Positions 7,407 to 15,384 of a stretch of 64,000 nucleotides of DNA are shown piece by piece; positions within the stretch are counted from its first letter, which is position 1; every line of letters starts with the position of its first letter. Both the position numbers and the translations under genes were made by a program. The notes below the pieces were generated by a model. That model saw nothing but the letters and a program-made list of their open reading frames with translations. It was not told the DNA's origin and did not search any database. Source of the stretch: Dongia_A sp039808885 (GTDB lineage Bacteria > Pseudomonadota > Alphaproteobacteria > Dongiales > Dongiaceae); NCBI GenBank assembly GCA_039808885.1, contig JBDHTX010000020.1, positions 1-64,000 on the forward strand, in the 5' to 3' direction.

Positions 7407-8793
7407 GCACCGCGTCCTGCGGTGGATCCTGGCGCTCACGGCCGGCGCCTGCGCCAGCCTGCTTGGACGCGCCGCCCTGGCCGACGACCCGGTCTGCGAC
7501 TACACGATCCGCGTCCTCGACCGCGCCGCAAGCAGGATCGAGGTCAGCGCCGATTGCGACCCGGTCTTGAAAGTGGCGAAATTCACCGCGCTCAGCGATC
7601 GCGGCCACTGGACCACGGATCCCGCGGAATACGGCAGCGGCAAGGGCCATTTCACCTTCGACCTGGGCGCCTTCGCGGCGGGCGAGAACGACATGGGATC
7701 GGCCATGCCCTATGGCGGCGGCGTGCTGGTGACGCCCGGCTTCCTGTTGCCGCTGCCGGACACCCAGGCGGCCGCGACGCTCCGCTTCCGCATCGCGTTC
7801 GCCGATGGCGGCGAGCTCCACACCGCGTTGAAGCCGGATGCCGAGGGCCGCTACTCCGTTCCGCTTTTGCGCATCGACGAGGTCGGCCCGCTGCTCCTGG
7901 GCGACGTCCCGGTGGCGACCGTGCCCGGCGATCCGGAACTGAAGCTGGCGCTGCCGGGCAACGCATTGCAATTGCCGCCCGCCACCATCTCGGCCTGGGT
8001 CTCCGCCGTCGCCCAGGGCAACCGGCGCTTCTGGGCGCGGTCCCCGGCCCAGGGCGGCCTGGTCGTGCTGGTGCCGAGCGAAAAGGGCGGCGTGCCCTTC
8101 GGCCGGGTCATGTCGCTGGGCGGTTCGGTGGTGACGGTCCTGGTCGGCAAGCAGGCGACCACGGGCGAGCTCTACAACGACTGGGTCCTGGTGCACGAGT
8201 TCCTGCATCTCGGCTCGCCGCTGATGCGCGACACCGGCCCCTGGCTCAACGAAGGCATCGCCACCTTCTACGAGCCGGTGCTGCGCGCCCGGGCGGGCTG
8301 GAAGAGCGAGGACGAGATCTGGCGCGAATGGATCTCACAGATGCCGCGCGGCGTGAACGCGATGACCGAGAGCGGCCTGGAGAATGCCGGGCGCGGCGGC
8401 ATCTACTGGGGCGGCGCCATCTTCGTGCTGATGGCGGAGATCCACGCGCTGCAGGCCAGCGGCGGCAAGATCGGCTTCAGCGATTGCCTGCGCGCGGTCC
8501 TGGCCGATGGCGCCGACGCCACCGTCAAATGGCAGACCCGCAAGCTGCTCGGCCGCTGCGACGCGCTTCTGGGCACCCCCACCCTGGTCCCCCTGGCCGA
8601 CCGCTTCGTGGCGCGCGGGTCGGCGATGACCCTGAGTCAAATCTGGGACCTTCTCGGCGTCGCGCTGACAGAGGACGGTCGGATCAGCTATGATGACAAG
8701 GCTGAACTCGCCTGGTTGCGGCCGCTGATCATCTGGGGCGGCGGCGCGAAGCCGGCGCCGATTTCGGCCGAAGGTTTCCACCAGAGCGGCTGA
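7384..8793 (+). CDS. Secreted gluzincin-like metallopeptidase inside the bufferin locus
   Basis: This 469-residue protein has an N-terminal signal peptide (hydrophobic stretch about 11-32, ending AALA). A beta-rich N-terminal half is followed by a zinc-peptidase core: HEFLH at 271-275 and WLNEGIATF with the candidate third ligand Glu290. The HExxH-(14 residues)-E arrangement resembles M1/M61 clan peptidases but with a shorter spacer than the usual 18. Four cysteines lie outside the signal (about 38, 58, 484-equivalent region excluded, and two near the C-terminal third) and may form disulfides. It overlaps bufC by 23 bases upstream and the second MNIO gene by one base downstream, so it is a true operon member. 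Its substrate is unknown; processing or turnover of the exported peptide is one possibility. Confidence 0.75.
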   Translation: MTHPARPEHRVLRWILALTAGACASLLGRAALADDPVCDYTIRVLDRAASRIEVSADCDPVLKVAKFTALSDRGHWTTDPAEYGSGKGHFTFDLGAFAAGENDMGSAMPYGGGVLVTPGFLLPLPDTQAAATLRFRIAFADGGELHTALKPDAEGRYSVPLLRIDEVGPLLLGDVPVATVPGDPELKLALPGNALQLPPATISAWVSAVAQGNRRFWARSPAQGGLVVLVPSEKGGVPFGRVMSLGGSVVTVLVGKQATTGELYNDWVLVHEFLHLGSPLMRDTGPWLNEGIATFYEPVLRARAGWKSEDEIWREWISQMPRGVNAMTESGLENAGRGGIYWGGAIFVLMAEIHALQASGGKIGFSDCLRAVLADGADATVKWQTRKLLGRCDALLGTPTLVPLADRFVARGSAMTLSQIWDLLGVALTEDGRISYDDKAELAWLRPLIIWGGGAKPAPISAEGFHQSG

Positions 8794-9677
8794 TGATGCT
8801 GGAGGATTCGCGGCTACCCTCGTCTTCGCATCTGCCGATCGCGGCCGGCATCGGGCTGCGCGCGGCGCACCACGCCCAGCTGGCCGAAGAGCGGCCGCAT
8901 GTCGCCTGGCTCGAGGTCCATACCGAAAATTTCCTGGGTGGCGGCGCGGCGCCGGAGCTGCTCGAGGCGCTCCGTTCCGACTACGCCATCAGCCTGCACG
9001 GCGTCGGGCTGTCGCTCGGGTCCGTCGAGGGGCTGGATCGCGATCACCTCGACCGCATAGCCGCGCTGGTGCGGCGGATCGAGCCGGCGGCGGTCTCCGA
9101 CCACGTCTCCTGGAGCGTCACCGGCGGCGCCTATTTCAACGACCTGCTGCCGATTCCCTACGACGAGGAAGCGCTGGGCGTGATGGCGGCCAACGTGCAG
9201 CAGTTCCAGGACGCGCTCGGCCGGACGGTGATGGTGGAGAACCCCTCGACCTATCTGCGCTACCGGCAATCCGACCGCGCCGAGCCGCAATTCCTGGCCG
9301 AACTCTGCGCCCGCACCGGCTGCGGCCTGCTGCTCGACGTCAACAACGTCTTCGTCTCGGCCCAGAACCACGGCTTCGACGCCATCGGCTACCTCGATGC
9401 CGTGTCGGCGCTGCCGATCGGCGAGATCCATCTGTCCGGCCACCACCTGCGTAGCGTCGGCAACCGCGCCATCCGCATCGACGACCACGGCTCGCCGGTG
9501 TCGGAGGAGGTCTGGGCGCTCTATGACCGCGCCCTCGGCATGCTCGGGCCGCTGCCCACCCTGATCGAATGGGACAGCCAGATTCCCGATCTCGACGTTC
9601 TGCTGGCGGAATCGGCAAATGCCGGCGCGCGCCTTGCCATGGCGCCGCGCCGGGTCCGGCAGAGCGTGCCGGCATGA
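8793..9677 (+). CDS. Second MNIO (DUF692) family enzyme
   Basis: This 294-residue DUF692 protein is a clear paralogue of the MNIO enzyme at 5752, but diverged. Ligand motifs are conserved in order: HGVGLSLGS, VSDHVSW, MVENPSTYLRY, LLLDVNNVFVSAQNHGF, IHLSGH and RIDDHGSPV. The start (ATGATG at 8793) overlaps the metallopeptidase stop, and its end overlaps the following DUF2063 gene by four bases (ATGA). The iron-binding set appears complete, so an active peptide-modifying oxidase is expected. No separate precursor gene sits beside it. It may act on the same bufA2 peptide, on the secreted peptidase, or on a precursor encoded elsewhere. Confidence 0.9.
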   Translation: MMLEDSRLPSSSHLPIAAGIGLRAAHHAQLAEERPHVAWLEVHTENFLGGGAAPELLEALRSDYAISLHGVGLSLGSVEGLDRDHLDRIAALVRRIEPAAVSDHVSWSVTGGAYFNDLLPIPYDEEALGVMAANVQQFQDALGRTVMVENPSTYLRYRQSDRAEPQFLAELCARTGCGLLLDVNNVFVSAQNHGFDAIGYLDAVSALPIGEIHLSGHHLRSVGNRAIRIDDHGSPVSEEVWALYDRALGMLGPLPTLIEWDSQIPDLDVLLAESANAGARLAMAPRRVRQSVPA

Positions 9678-10438
9678 ACCTCGCCGAACTGCAGGGCGCC
9701 TATCGCACGTTCCTGCTTGACGGAAGCACCACCGCCATCGCCCCGGCGATCGTCGAGGACGCCTTCGACGCCGAGGAACGGCTGCGCATCTACCGCAACA
9801 ATTTCCTGATCGGCCTCGGCGAGGCGCTGAAGGCGAATTTCCCGGTGACGCTGCAGCTGCTGGGCGAGGATTTCTTCGCGCAGGCGGCGCGGACCTTCAT
9901 CCTGCGCGCCCCGCCGGAAAGGCCCTGCCTGTTCGAATACGGCGCCGGCTTCGCCGACTACCTGGCGGGCCTGGCGGAGCTCACGTCCCTGCCCTATGTG
10001 CCGGAAATGGCCCGCTTCGAGTTCGCCCGCATCGAGGCCTTTAACGCCCCGGTCGAGGCGCTGCTCAGCGATGTAGAGATGGCGCGCGTCCCGCCGCAAG
10101 CCCTTGCCGACCTGCCGATCCGGCTGGCCCGGCATGCAAGGCTGCTCTCGCTCATGTATCCGATTGTGGATTTGTGGCAGGCGCACCAGGCGCCGCAGCC
10201 CGATCTCGGCGGCATCGACATGACGCCGCGGCCGCATGCGCTCCTGGTCTGCCGCCCCCAGCGGATGCTTGTCGTGCAGGCATTGGAATCCGACGCCGTG
10301 CTGTTCCTCAACGCGGCGCGCGAACGGACCACGCTGTCCCTGGCGGCGGAGGCCTGCGGGCCGGGCATGGATGCCGATCGCCTGGGACGGGTCATCGGCA
10401 CGGCGCTGCAGCACCGCCTGCTGGTCAGTCCGCGCTAG
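9674..10438 (+). CDS. Second DUF2063 (HvfC/BufC-like) partner protein
   Basis: This is a 254-residue protein; the ATG at 9674 overlaps the second MNIO gene by four bases. It opens MNLAELQGAYRTFLLDG and carries the RLRIYRNNFLIGLGEALKANFPV helix pair that is the standard N-terminal DUF2063 signature. It is closer to the typical family consensus than the first DUF2063 protein in the locus. It should be the dedicated partner of the second MNIO enzyme. It ends the rightward operon and converges with the LpxR-like gene, overlapping it by four bases tail to tail. Confidence 0.9.
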   Translation: MNLAELQGAYRTFLLDGSTTAIAPAIVEDAFDAEERLRIYRNNFLIGLGEALKANFPVTLQLLGEDFFAQAARTFILRAPPERPCLFEYGAGFADYLAGLAELTSLPYVPEMARFEFARIEAFNAPVEALLSDVEMARVPPQALADLPIRLARHARLLSLMYPIVDLWQAHQAPQPDLGGIDMTPRPHALLVCRPQRMLVVQALESDAVLFLNAARERTTLSLAAEACGPGMDADRLGRVIGTALQHRLLVSPR

Positions 10439-11481
10439 AAGCCGACAGTCAGGTTGATGCCGGCATAATCCGCGGCCTTGTCCTGGCCCTCGAATTCCTT
10501 GGTGCGGTGGATCGTCATCACGTCGAGCTTCACATCGTCGCCCCAGAACAGCGATACGCCGCCGGTGAGATCCGCCACCAGCGGCTCGCTGTCGACGTCG
10601 CGGCTGTCGCGGAAGGTATTGCCGTCGAGGAAGATGTTGCGCGTCACCGCGCGGCCCTGGGCGCCGGCGAAAAAGTAGAAGCCGAAATCGCCGACCATGT
10701 CGTCACTGTTGAAGTAGCTGGTACCGGAGAGGCTCGGGCGCATGCGCGCCGGACCGTAATCCGCCTGCAGGTTGCGGCCGATGCGCAGCAGGCCGCCCAG
10801 CTCGCCATAGGTCATCACGTTGCCGACCGTGGCGCCGGCCTCGGGGATGAAATCGGCGCCGAAACCGTCGCCCAGCGGCGCCAGGAAGCGCCACTTGCGC
10901 TCGTAGCTCAGCATCACGCCGGGCTCGTCATGCAGCTGATGGTCCCAGCCTTGCGCCTCGGCGATGCCGATATACTGGTGCCAGTCGTTCTGCACCGTCT
11001 CGCCGAAGGCGGTCGGGCCGACCACGCCGACGATCAGCTCCAGGTGATCGAGTTGGCGGCGGTCGGTGTCCTGGATCAGACCCAGGCCGCCATAGACGAA
11101 GCCGGCATAGGGCCGATCGTCCGGATCTGGATCGCTGCGGCCGGTATCCTCGGGCGTGAAGATCTGCTGGCCGAGCAGGATCTCGTAGCGCCGCGCGCGC
11201 CAGCCGGCGGCATCCGGAAACAGCCCCCAATCGGCCAGCACGTCGAACGGCGCGTTGCCGCCGCCGTCCTCGGCCAGGTCGCCGGTCAGCAGCGAGAAGC
11301 CCAGCCCCTGCGAATAGTATTTGTCGCTGTCCGACCAGATCGAATCGTTCTCCTCCAGTGCGGTAAAACGCCAGGTGTCTTCGGCGCGCGCCGCCGGCCC
11401 AGCGGCGATCATGGCAACGATCAGGGCGGCGGCAACAGCGGTGCAAGATCGCGGCGGCGCAGGCAGGTCAAATCGCATCAT
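10435..11481 (-). CDS. LpxR-like outer membrane lipid A deacylase (DUF2219)
   Basis: This 348-residue protein has a signal peptide (about 1-33, ending AARA) and an outer-membrane beta-barrel. The DUF2219/LpxR signatures are clear: END at 44-46, DKYYSQG (53-59), DRPYAG (122-127) and a WHQYIGIAEAQGWDHQL stretch holding His168. In Salmonella LpxR the catalytic set includes Asn9, Asp10, Ser34, His122 and Glu128; Asn-Asp and His have counterparts here. The family removes the 3'-acyloxyacyl group of lipid A in a calcium-dependent way. The C-terminus ends in Phe (LTVGF), as for barrels inserted by BAM. It has no operon partner; it converges with the peptide locus. Confidence 0.88.
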   Translation of the reverse strand: MMRFDLPAPPRSCTAVAAALIVAMIAAGPAARAEDTWRFTALEENDSIWSDSDKYYSQGLGFSLLTGDLAEDGGGNAPFDVLADWGLFPDAAGWRARRYEILLGQQIFTPEDTGRSDPDPDDRPYAGFVYGGLGLIQDTDRRQLDHLELIVGVVGPTAFGETVQNDWHQYIGIAEAQGWDHQLHDEPGVMLSYERKWRFLAPLGDGFGADFIPEAGATVGNVMTYGELGGLLRIGRNLQADYGPARMRPSLSGTSYFNSDDMVGDFGFYFFAGAQGRAVTRNIFLDGNTFRDSRDVDSEPLVADLTGGVSLFWGDDVKLDVMTIHRTKEFEGQDKAADYAGINLTVGF

Positions 11482-11664
11482 TCGTCCGACAGTAAGGTCT
11501 CATGCTCTGGAACGCCCCCGCGCCACGAAACACGCGCAATGAACCCGCGCCACTGCAACTGGCCGCGCAAGGCCCAATGCCGCGGGCGGCACTTGGTTCC
11601 CGCATCGTTTTGGCCGCCGAAGGTGGCGGGAATGCGGCGCGCCCGCGGCAGCGGTGCAAGCCCG

Positions 11665-11699
11665 TTGCATCGGTTTGCCGCATAACGTAAACTGCGTTA
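11665..11699 (+). promoter_or_regulatory. Promoter with overlapping dyad upstream of the XRE regulator
   Basis: TTGCAT (11665-11670), a 17-base spacer and TAAACT (11688-11693) form a sigma-70-like promoter. A dyad TAACG-N7-CGTTA (11683-11699) covers the -10 element. The regulator gene starts 35 bases after the dyad. A dyad on its own promoter suggests autorepression by the XRE protein. The sequence elements are seen directly; the function is inferred. Confidence 0.5.
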
Positions 11700-11734
11700 C
11701 GGTCTTTGCGGTCAGGGGATTGGGACGGGACACC

Positions 11735-12421
11735 ATGTCGGAGGTTTCGGAAGTCGCGCGGCGCTTGAAGGAACTGCGGGAACAAGCGGGTTTGACCATG
11801 CGCGCGGTTTCGGATTCGCTGGGCTGGAGCCTGACCCGCTATCAGCACTACGAAGATCGCTATAAGCGTAAATACCTGCCGTTCGAGCTGGCCCGCGCGC
11901 TCGAGGAGATGTTCGTGCGCCAGGGCGTCGCCACCGGCGCGGTGCTGCAGCTGGCCGGAATCGAAGGCAGCCAGAACGTGGCCCCACGCGCCACTCCCGG
12001 CCCCGCGCGCCCGGTCAGCCTGAACGCCGCCACGGCGCAGCGCGATTTGCCGGTCAACAGCGCCTTCCGCGAAGGCTGGGACGGCTTCTGGTTCGTCGAC
12101 GAGGAGGCCAAGGAATTCGTCGAGCGGCCGGCCAATCTGCGGGGCGTCGCCAATGCCTTCGCGCTCTACGCCGATGGCGACGGCATGCAGCCGCGCTACC
12201 TGGCCGGCGAACTGCTCTACGTGAATCCCAACCGCCCGATCACCCCCAATTGCTTCGTCGCCGTCGAGTTCAGCGACGGCCGCGGCATGGTGCGCCAGTT
12301 CCTGCGCCGCACCCATGACGGCATCTTCGTGCGCCGCCTGCATCCCGACCAGGAAACGCGCCTCGCGGCCGCGGAGGTGAAGCGGCTCTACCGCATCACC
12401 GGGTCGACGGAGAGCGCGTAG
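11735..12421 (+). CDS. XRE-family transcriptional regulator with degenerate S24/LexA-like domain
   Basis: This is a 228-residue protein; the ATG at 11735 was chosen because the helix-turn-helix begins immediately (MSEVSEVARRLKELREQAGL, HTH about 8-45). The C-terminal domain (about 140-228) has the S24 peptidase/LexA fold pattern ADGDGMQPRYLAGELLYVNP. The usual nucleophile Ser of the GDSM motif is Gly150, and the usual general-base Lys is replaced by Arg near 187 (GMVRQFL). Self-cleavage is therefore unlikely, and the domain probably only senses or dimerises. The gene is monocistronic with a candidate autoregulatory promoter upstream. No phage genes lie nearby, so a stress or housekeeping regulator is more likely than a prophage repressor. 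Confidence 0.85.
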   Translation: MSEVSEVARRLKELREQAGLTMRAVSDSLGWSLTRYQHYEDRYKRKYLPFELARALEEMFVRQGVATGAVLQLAGIEGSQNVAPRATPGPARPVSLNAATAQRDLPVNSAFREGWDGFWFVDEEAKEFVERPANLRGVANAFALYADGDGMQPRYLAGELLYVNPNRPITPNCFVAVEFSDGRGMVRQFLRRTHDGIFVRRLHPDQETRLAAAEVKRLYRITGSTESA

Positions 12422-12489
12422 GCGGCGATGTACCCCCGCTCAAGGCCGGGGTGACCACAATATTTTCGGCGCGAACAACAAACCGGCGT

Positions 12490-13476
12490 CTAGGCGCCGA
12501 TCTCCACCACCACGCGGCCGCGCACCTGGCCCTCGAGGATCTGCTTGGAGAGGCGCGCGAGGTCTTCCAGCTTCGCCGGCTCGATCATCGCATCCAGCTT
12601 CTCGGCCGGCAGGTCGACCGACAGGCGCCGCCAGGCCTCGCGGCGCTGCTCCGCCGGGCACATGACGCTGTCGACGCCCAGCAGGTTGACGCCGCGGATG
12701 ATGAAGGGGATGACCGTCGCCTCCAGCTTGGTGCCGCCGGCAAGGCCGCAGGCGGCGACGCTGGCGCGGTATTTCATCTGCGGCAAGATCGCCGCCAGGG
12801 TGGCGCCGCCGACGGAATCGATGCAGCCCGCCCAGCGCTCGCTTTCCAGCGGCTTGCCCGACGGCTTCTCGATGCTGGCGCGGTCGATGATCTCGGCGGC
12901 GCCGAGATCCTTCAGATAGCCGTGCGTCCCGGCGCGGCCGGTCGAGCACACGACGCGATGGCCGAGCTTGCTGAGGATCGCGGTGGCGACGCTGCCCACG
13001 CCGCCGGCGGCGCCGGTCACCAGCACATCGCCGGCGCCCGGCTTCAGCCCATGCGATTCCAGGGCCATGACGCAGAGCATGGCGGTGAAGCCCGCCGTGC
13101 CGATGGCCATGGCGCGGCGCGCCGTGAGGTCCGCCGGCAGCTTGACCAGCCAGTCGCCCTTGACCCGCGCCTTCTCCGCATAGCCGCCCCAATGCACCTC
13201 GCCCACCCGCCAGCCGGTCAGGATGACGCTCTCGCCGGGCTTGAAGCCCGGATGCTGCGAGGCCTCCACCACCCCGGCGAAATCGACCCCAGGGATGTGC
13301 GGATAGCTCCGCACCAGCCGGCCGAGCCCGTTCAGGATCAGGCCGTCCTTGTAGTTCAAGGTCGAATACTGCACCCGGACGATGACATCGCCCTCCGGCA
13401 GGCGCTCCTCGTCGAGCTGGGTGATCTCGGAGGTGACTTTGCCGTCTTTCTCGGTGAGCAGAAGGGCTTTGAACAT
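12490..13476 (-). CDS. acuI: AcuI/YhdH-type acrylyl-CoA reductase (MDR family, NADPH)
   Basis: This is a 328-residue protein with start at 13476 (MFKALLLTEKDG), matching the family's usual N-terminus and length. It is a medium-chain dehydrogenase/reductase without structural zinc, with the NADPH-binding loop VTGAAGGVGSVA (about 151-162). The family hallmark STLNYKDGLILNG is present near 41-53, as is the PGVDFAG motif. AcuI reduces acrylyl-CoA to propionyl-CoA and detoxifies acrylate derived from DMSP or 3-hydroxypropionate. The gene is alone on its strand; a 14-bp tandem repeat lies 71-126 bases upstream of its start. Confidence 0.88.
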   Translation of the reverse strand: MFKALLLTEKDGKVTSEITQLDEERLPEGDVIVRVQYSTLNYKDGLILNGLGRLVRSYPHIPGVDFAGVVEASQHPGFKPGESVILTGWRVGEVHWGGYAEKARVKGDWLVKLPADLTARRAMAIGTAGFTAMLCVMALESHGLKPGAGDVLVTGAAGGVGSVATAILSKLGHRVVCSTGRAGTHGYLKDLGAAEIIDRASIEKPSGKPLESERWAGCIDSVGGATLAAILPQMKYRASVAACGLAGGTKLEATVIPFIIRGVNLLGVDSVMCPAEQRREAWRRLSVDLPAEKLDAMIEPAKLEDLARLSKQILEGQVRGRVVVEIGA

Positions 13477-13546
13477 GGGAACTCCGGTTCTGGCTGCGTG
13501 CGAGGCTCGCAAACCGGAGGGGCCCCGGTCAAGTGCGGGGCGCAAG

Positions 13547-13602
13547 TGCCGGCGGTCAAATGCCGGCGGCCAGGTGCAGGCGGCCAGGTGCCGGCGGCCA
13601 AG
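13547..13602. repeat. Four-copy 14-bp GC-rich tandem repeat
   Basis: Four consecutive 14-base units begin at 13547, 13561, 13575 and 13589. The consensus is TGCCGGCGGCCAGG, with one to three changes per unit, and a degenerate fifth unit may precede them. The repeat fills most of the gap between the end of the Sel1-repeat gene (13617) and the start of the acuI-like gene (13476), both on the minus strand. It would lie in the acuI upstream region. No protein-coding function is suggested, because 14 is not a multiple of three. Confidence 0.85.
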
Positions 13603-13616
13603 TCCTGGGGATCGTG

Positions 13617-14099
13617 CTACTGCTTCGGCGCCCAGTAGCGGATGAGCTGCTTGGCGCTGTAGCGCTCGCGGCGGGTCATCTCGGCGAAGACCTGCCTGGC
13701 CACGCGGCGCGTCTCGGCCAGGGTCGCCTCGTCGAGCTTGTTCTCCTGCGCCAGATAAAGCCACTTGAAGGCGCTGGGCAGGTCGCGGTGCACGCCGATG
13801 CCGTTGGCGTAGAGCATGCCGATCTCGCGCTGCGCCTCGGCGTGGTTGCGGTTGGCGGCGGTCTCGATCCAGCGGACGCCATCTTCGCTGCTGTAGTTGA
13901 TCAGCGCCACGCCGACCTTGTATTGGGTCGACGGGTCGCCCGCCTCGGCCAGCGCGTTCATGGCCGCAAGTCCGTTCTCGACATCGCCGTCCTGCAGGGT
14001 CTGATTGGCGTCATCGAACGCATCGGCATATGCCGCAGACGCCTGCAGCAACACCGCGCAGAACACACTCGCGAGCAGGTTCCGGCGCATCCGCGTCAC
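13617..14099 (-). CDS. Secreted Sel1-repeat protein
   Basis: This 160-residue protein has a signal peptide (about 1-26, RRNLLASVFCAVLLQASAAYA). The mature part is all-helical with two or three Sel1/TPR-like repeats: ENGLAAMNALAEAGDPSTQYKVG, a degenerate middle unit, and HAEAQREIGMLYANGIGVHRD, which shows the classic Sel1 A-x-x-x-L-G-x-x-Y-x-x-G-x-G pattern. Such proteins act as periplasmic scaffolds for protein-protein contact. Its partner is unknown. It reads in the same direction as the acuI-like gene downstream, separated by about 140 bases that contain the tandem repeat. Confidence 0.8.
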   Translation of the reverse strand: MTRMRRNLLASVFCAVLLQASAAYADAFDDANQTLQDGDVENGLAAMNALAEAGDPSTQYKVGVALINYSSEDGVRWIETAANRNHAEAQREIGMLYANGIGVHRDLPSAFKWLYLAQENKLDEATLAETRRVARQVFAEMTRRERYSAKQLIRYWAPKQ

Positions 14100-14153
14100 C
14101 CATGTGGTTGGGGTGCGTCATCATCCGGCAGGCGGGCGCGGCAGGCAACATCG

Positions 14154-14183
14154 GGCAATTGGCGCAAATTCGCGCCAATTGCC
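14154..14183. repeat. Perfect 12-bp inverted repeat
   Basis: GGCAATTGGCGC (14154-14165) and GCGCCAATTGCC (14172-14183) are perfect inverse complements around the loop AAATTC. The element lies between the thiolase stop (14215) and the Sel1 gene start (14099), both on the minus strand. It has no U-tract on either side, so a protein-binding site or a processing/stability hairpin is as likely as a terminator. Confidence 0.7.
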
Positions 14184-14214
14184 GGCTTCACGTGGCAGCG
14201 CTCCGCCTCCGGCG

Positions 14215-15384
14215 CTACCGCAGCGGCTCCAGGATGCTGACGTAGTTCGCCACCGCGGCGCCGCCCATGTTGAAGATGCCGCCCAGCCTGGCGTTCTTCA
14301 GCTGCATGTCGCCGGCCTGGCCGGCGAGCTGCATGGCGGTCAGCACGTGCATGGAAACACCGGTGGCGCCGATCGGGTGGCCCTTTGCCTTCAAGCCGCC
14401 GGAGCGGTTGACCGGCAGCCTGCCGTCCTTCTCCGTCCAGCCTTCGAGCGCGGCGCGGGCGCCCTCGCCCGGCTTGGCGAGGCCCATCGCCTCGTATTCG
14501 ATGAGCTCGGCGATGGTGAAGCAATCATGCGTCTCGACGAAGCTGAGGTCGTCGAGGGTGAGCTTCGCCCGGCCCAGCGCGCGTTGCCAGGCCAGCTGGC
14601 AGCCTTCGAAGGCGACGATGTCGCGGGCGCGCATGGGCAGGAAGTCGTTCACCTGCGCCGCGCTGCGGATCAGGATGGCGCGCTCGGCGGCGAGCGCCAC
14701 GTCGAGGTCGGCCAGCACCAAAGCGGCGGCGCCATCGGAGACCAGCGAGCAATCGGTGCGCTTCAGGGGACCCGCCACCAGCGGGTTCTTGTCAGAGACG
14801 GCGCGGCAGAACTCGTAGCCCAGGTCCTTGCGCATCTGGGCGTAGGGGTTGTCGACGCCGTTCTTGTGGTTCTTGGCGGCGATGCGTGCGAGCGCGTCCG
14901 ACTGGTCGCCGTAGCGCTGGAAATAGAGCTCGGCGATGCGGCCGAAGACACCGGCGAACCCGCCCGGGGTATCGGCCTCTTCCTTCACATAGCTCGCCTT
15001 CAGCAGGTTGCGGCCGATGGCAGCGCCATCATTGGCGGTCATGTGCTCGACGCCGATGACCAGCACGATGCGCGCCTGCTTCGCGGCGATCTGGATCATG
15101 CCCTGGTGCACGGCGGCGCTGCCGGTGGCGCAGGCATTCTCCACCCGCGTCGCCGGCTTGAAGCGCAGCGCGGGGTCGATGCCGAAGCTGAGCGAAGACG
15201 GAAAATCCTGGGGCGAGAAGCCGGCGTTGAAATGGCCGACGAAAATCGCGTCGACATCGGCGGGGGCGACGCCGGCATGCCTGAGCGCGGCGGCGCCCGC
15301 CTCGACCATCATGCTCTCGATGTCCTTGTCGGCATGCTTGCCGAAGGGCAGATGCGACCAGCCGATGATGCTTGATCCGGTCAT
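14215..15384 (-). CDS. SCP2-type thiolase-family acetyl-CoA acetyltransferase
   Basis: This 389-residue protein has a thiolase fold. The acyl-accepting cysteine is in VENACATGSAA (about Cys86). The GHPIGATG motif near the C-terminus supplies the active-site His. The second cysteine is in HDCF (ETHDCFTIAE), as in SCP2-type thiolases, rather than in a C-terminal CxG; the C-terminal motif is NMGGAA. Members either cleave/condense beta-ketoacyl-CoA or act in less defined acyl transfers. It overlaps the upstream dihydroorotase-like gene by four bases (ATGA), so it is the second gene of a two-gene operon. No beta-oxidation partner lies nearby, so the natural substrate is unclear. Confidence 0.88.
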   Translation of the reverse strand: MTGSSIIGWSHLPFGKHADKDIESMMVEAGAAALRHAGVAPADVDAIFVGHFNAGFSPQDFPSSLSFGIDPALRFKPATRVENACATGSAAVHQGMIQIAAKQARIVLVIGVEHMTANDGAAIGRNLLKASYVKEEADTPGGFAGVFGRIAELYFQRYGDQSDALARIAAKNHKNGVDNPYAQMRKDLGYEFCRAVSDKNPLVAGPLKRTDCSLVSDGAAALVLADLDVALAAERAILIRSAAQVNDFLPMRARDIVAFEGCQLAWQRALGRAKLTLDDLSFVETHDCFTIAELIEYEAMGLAKPGEGARAALEGWTEKDGRLPVNRSGGLKAKGHPIGATGVSMHVLTAMQLAGQAGDMQLKNARLGGIFNMGGAAVANYVSILEPLR

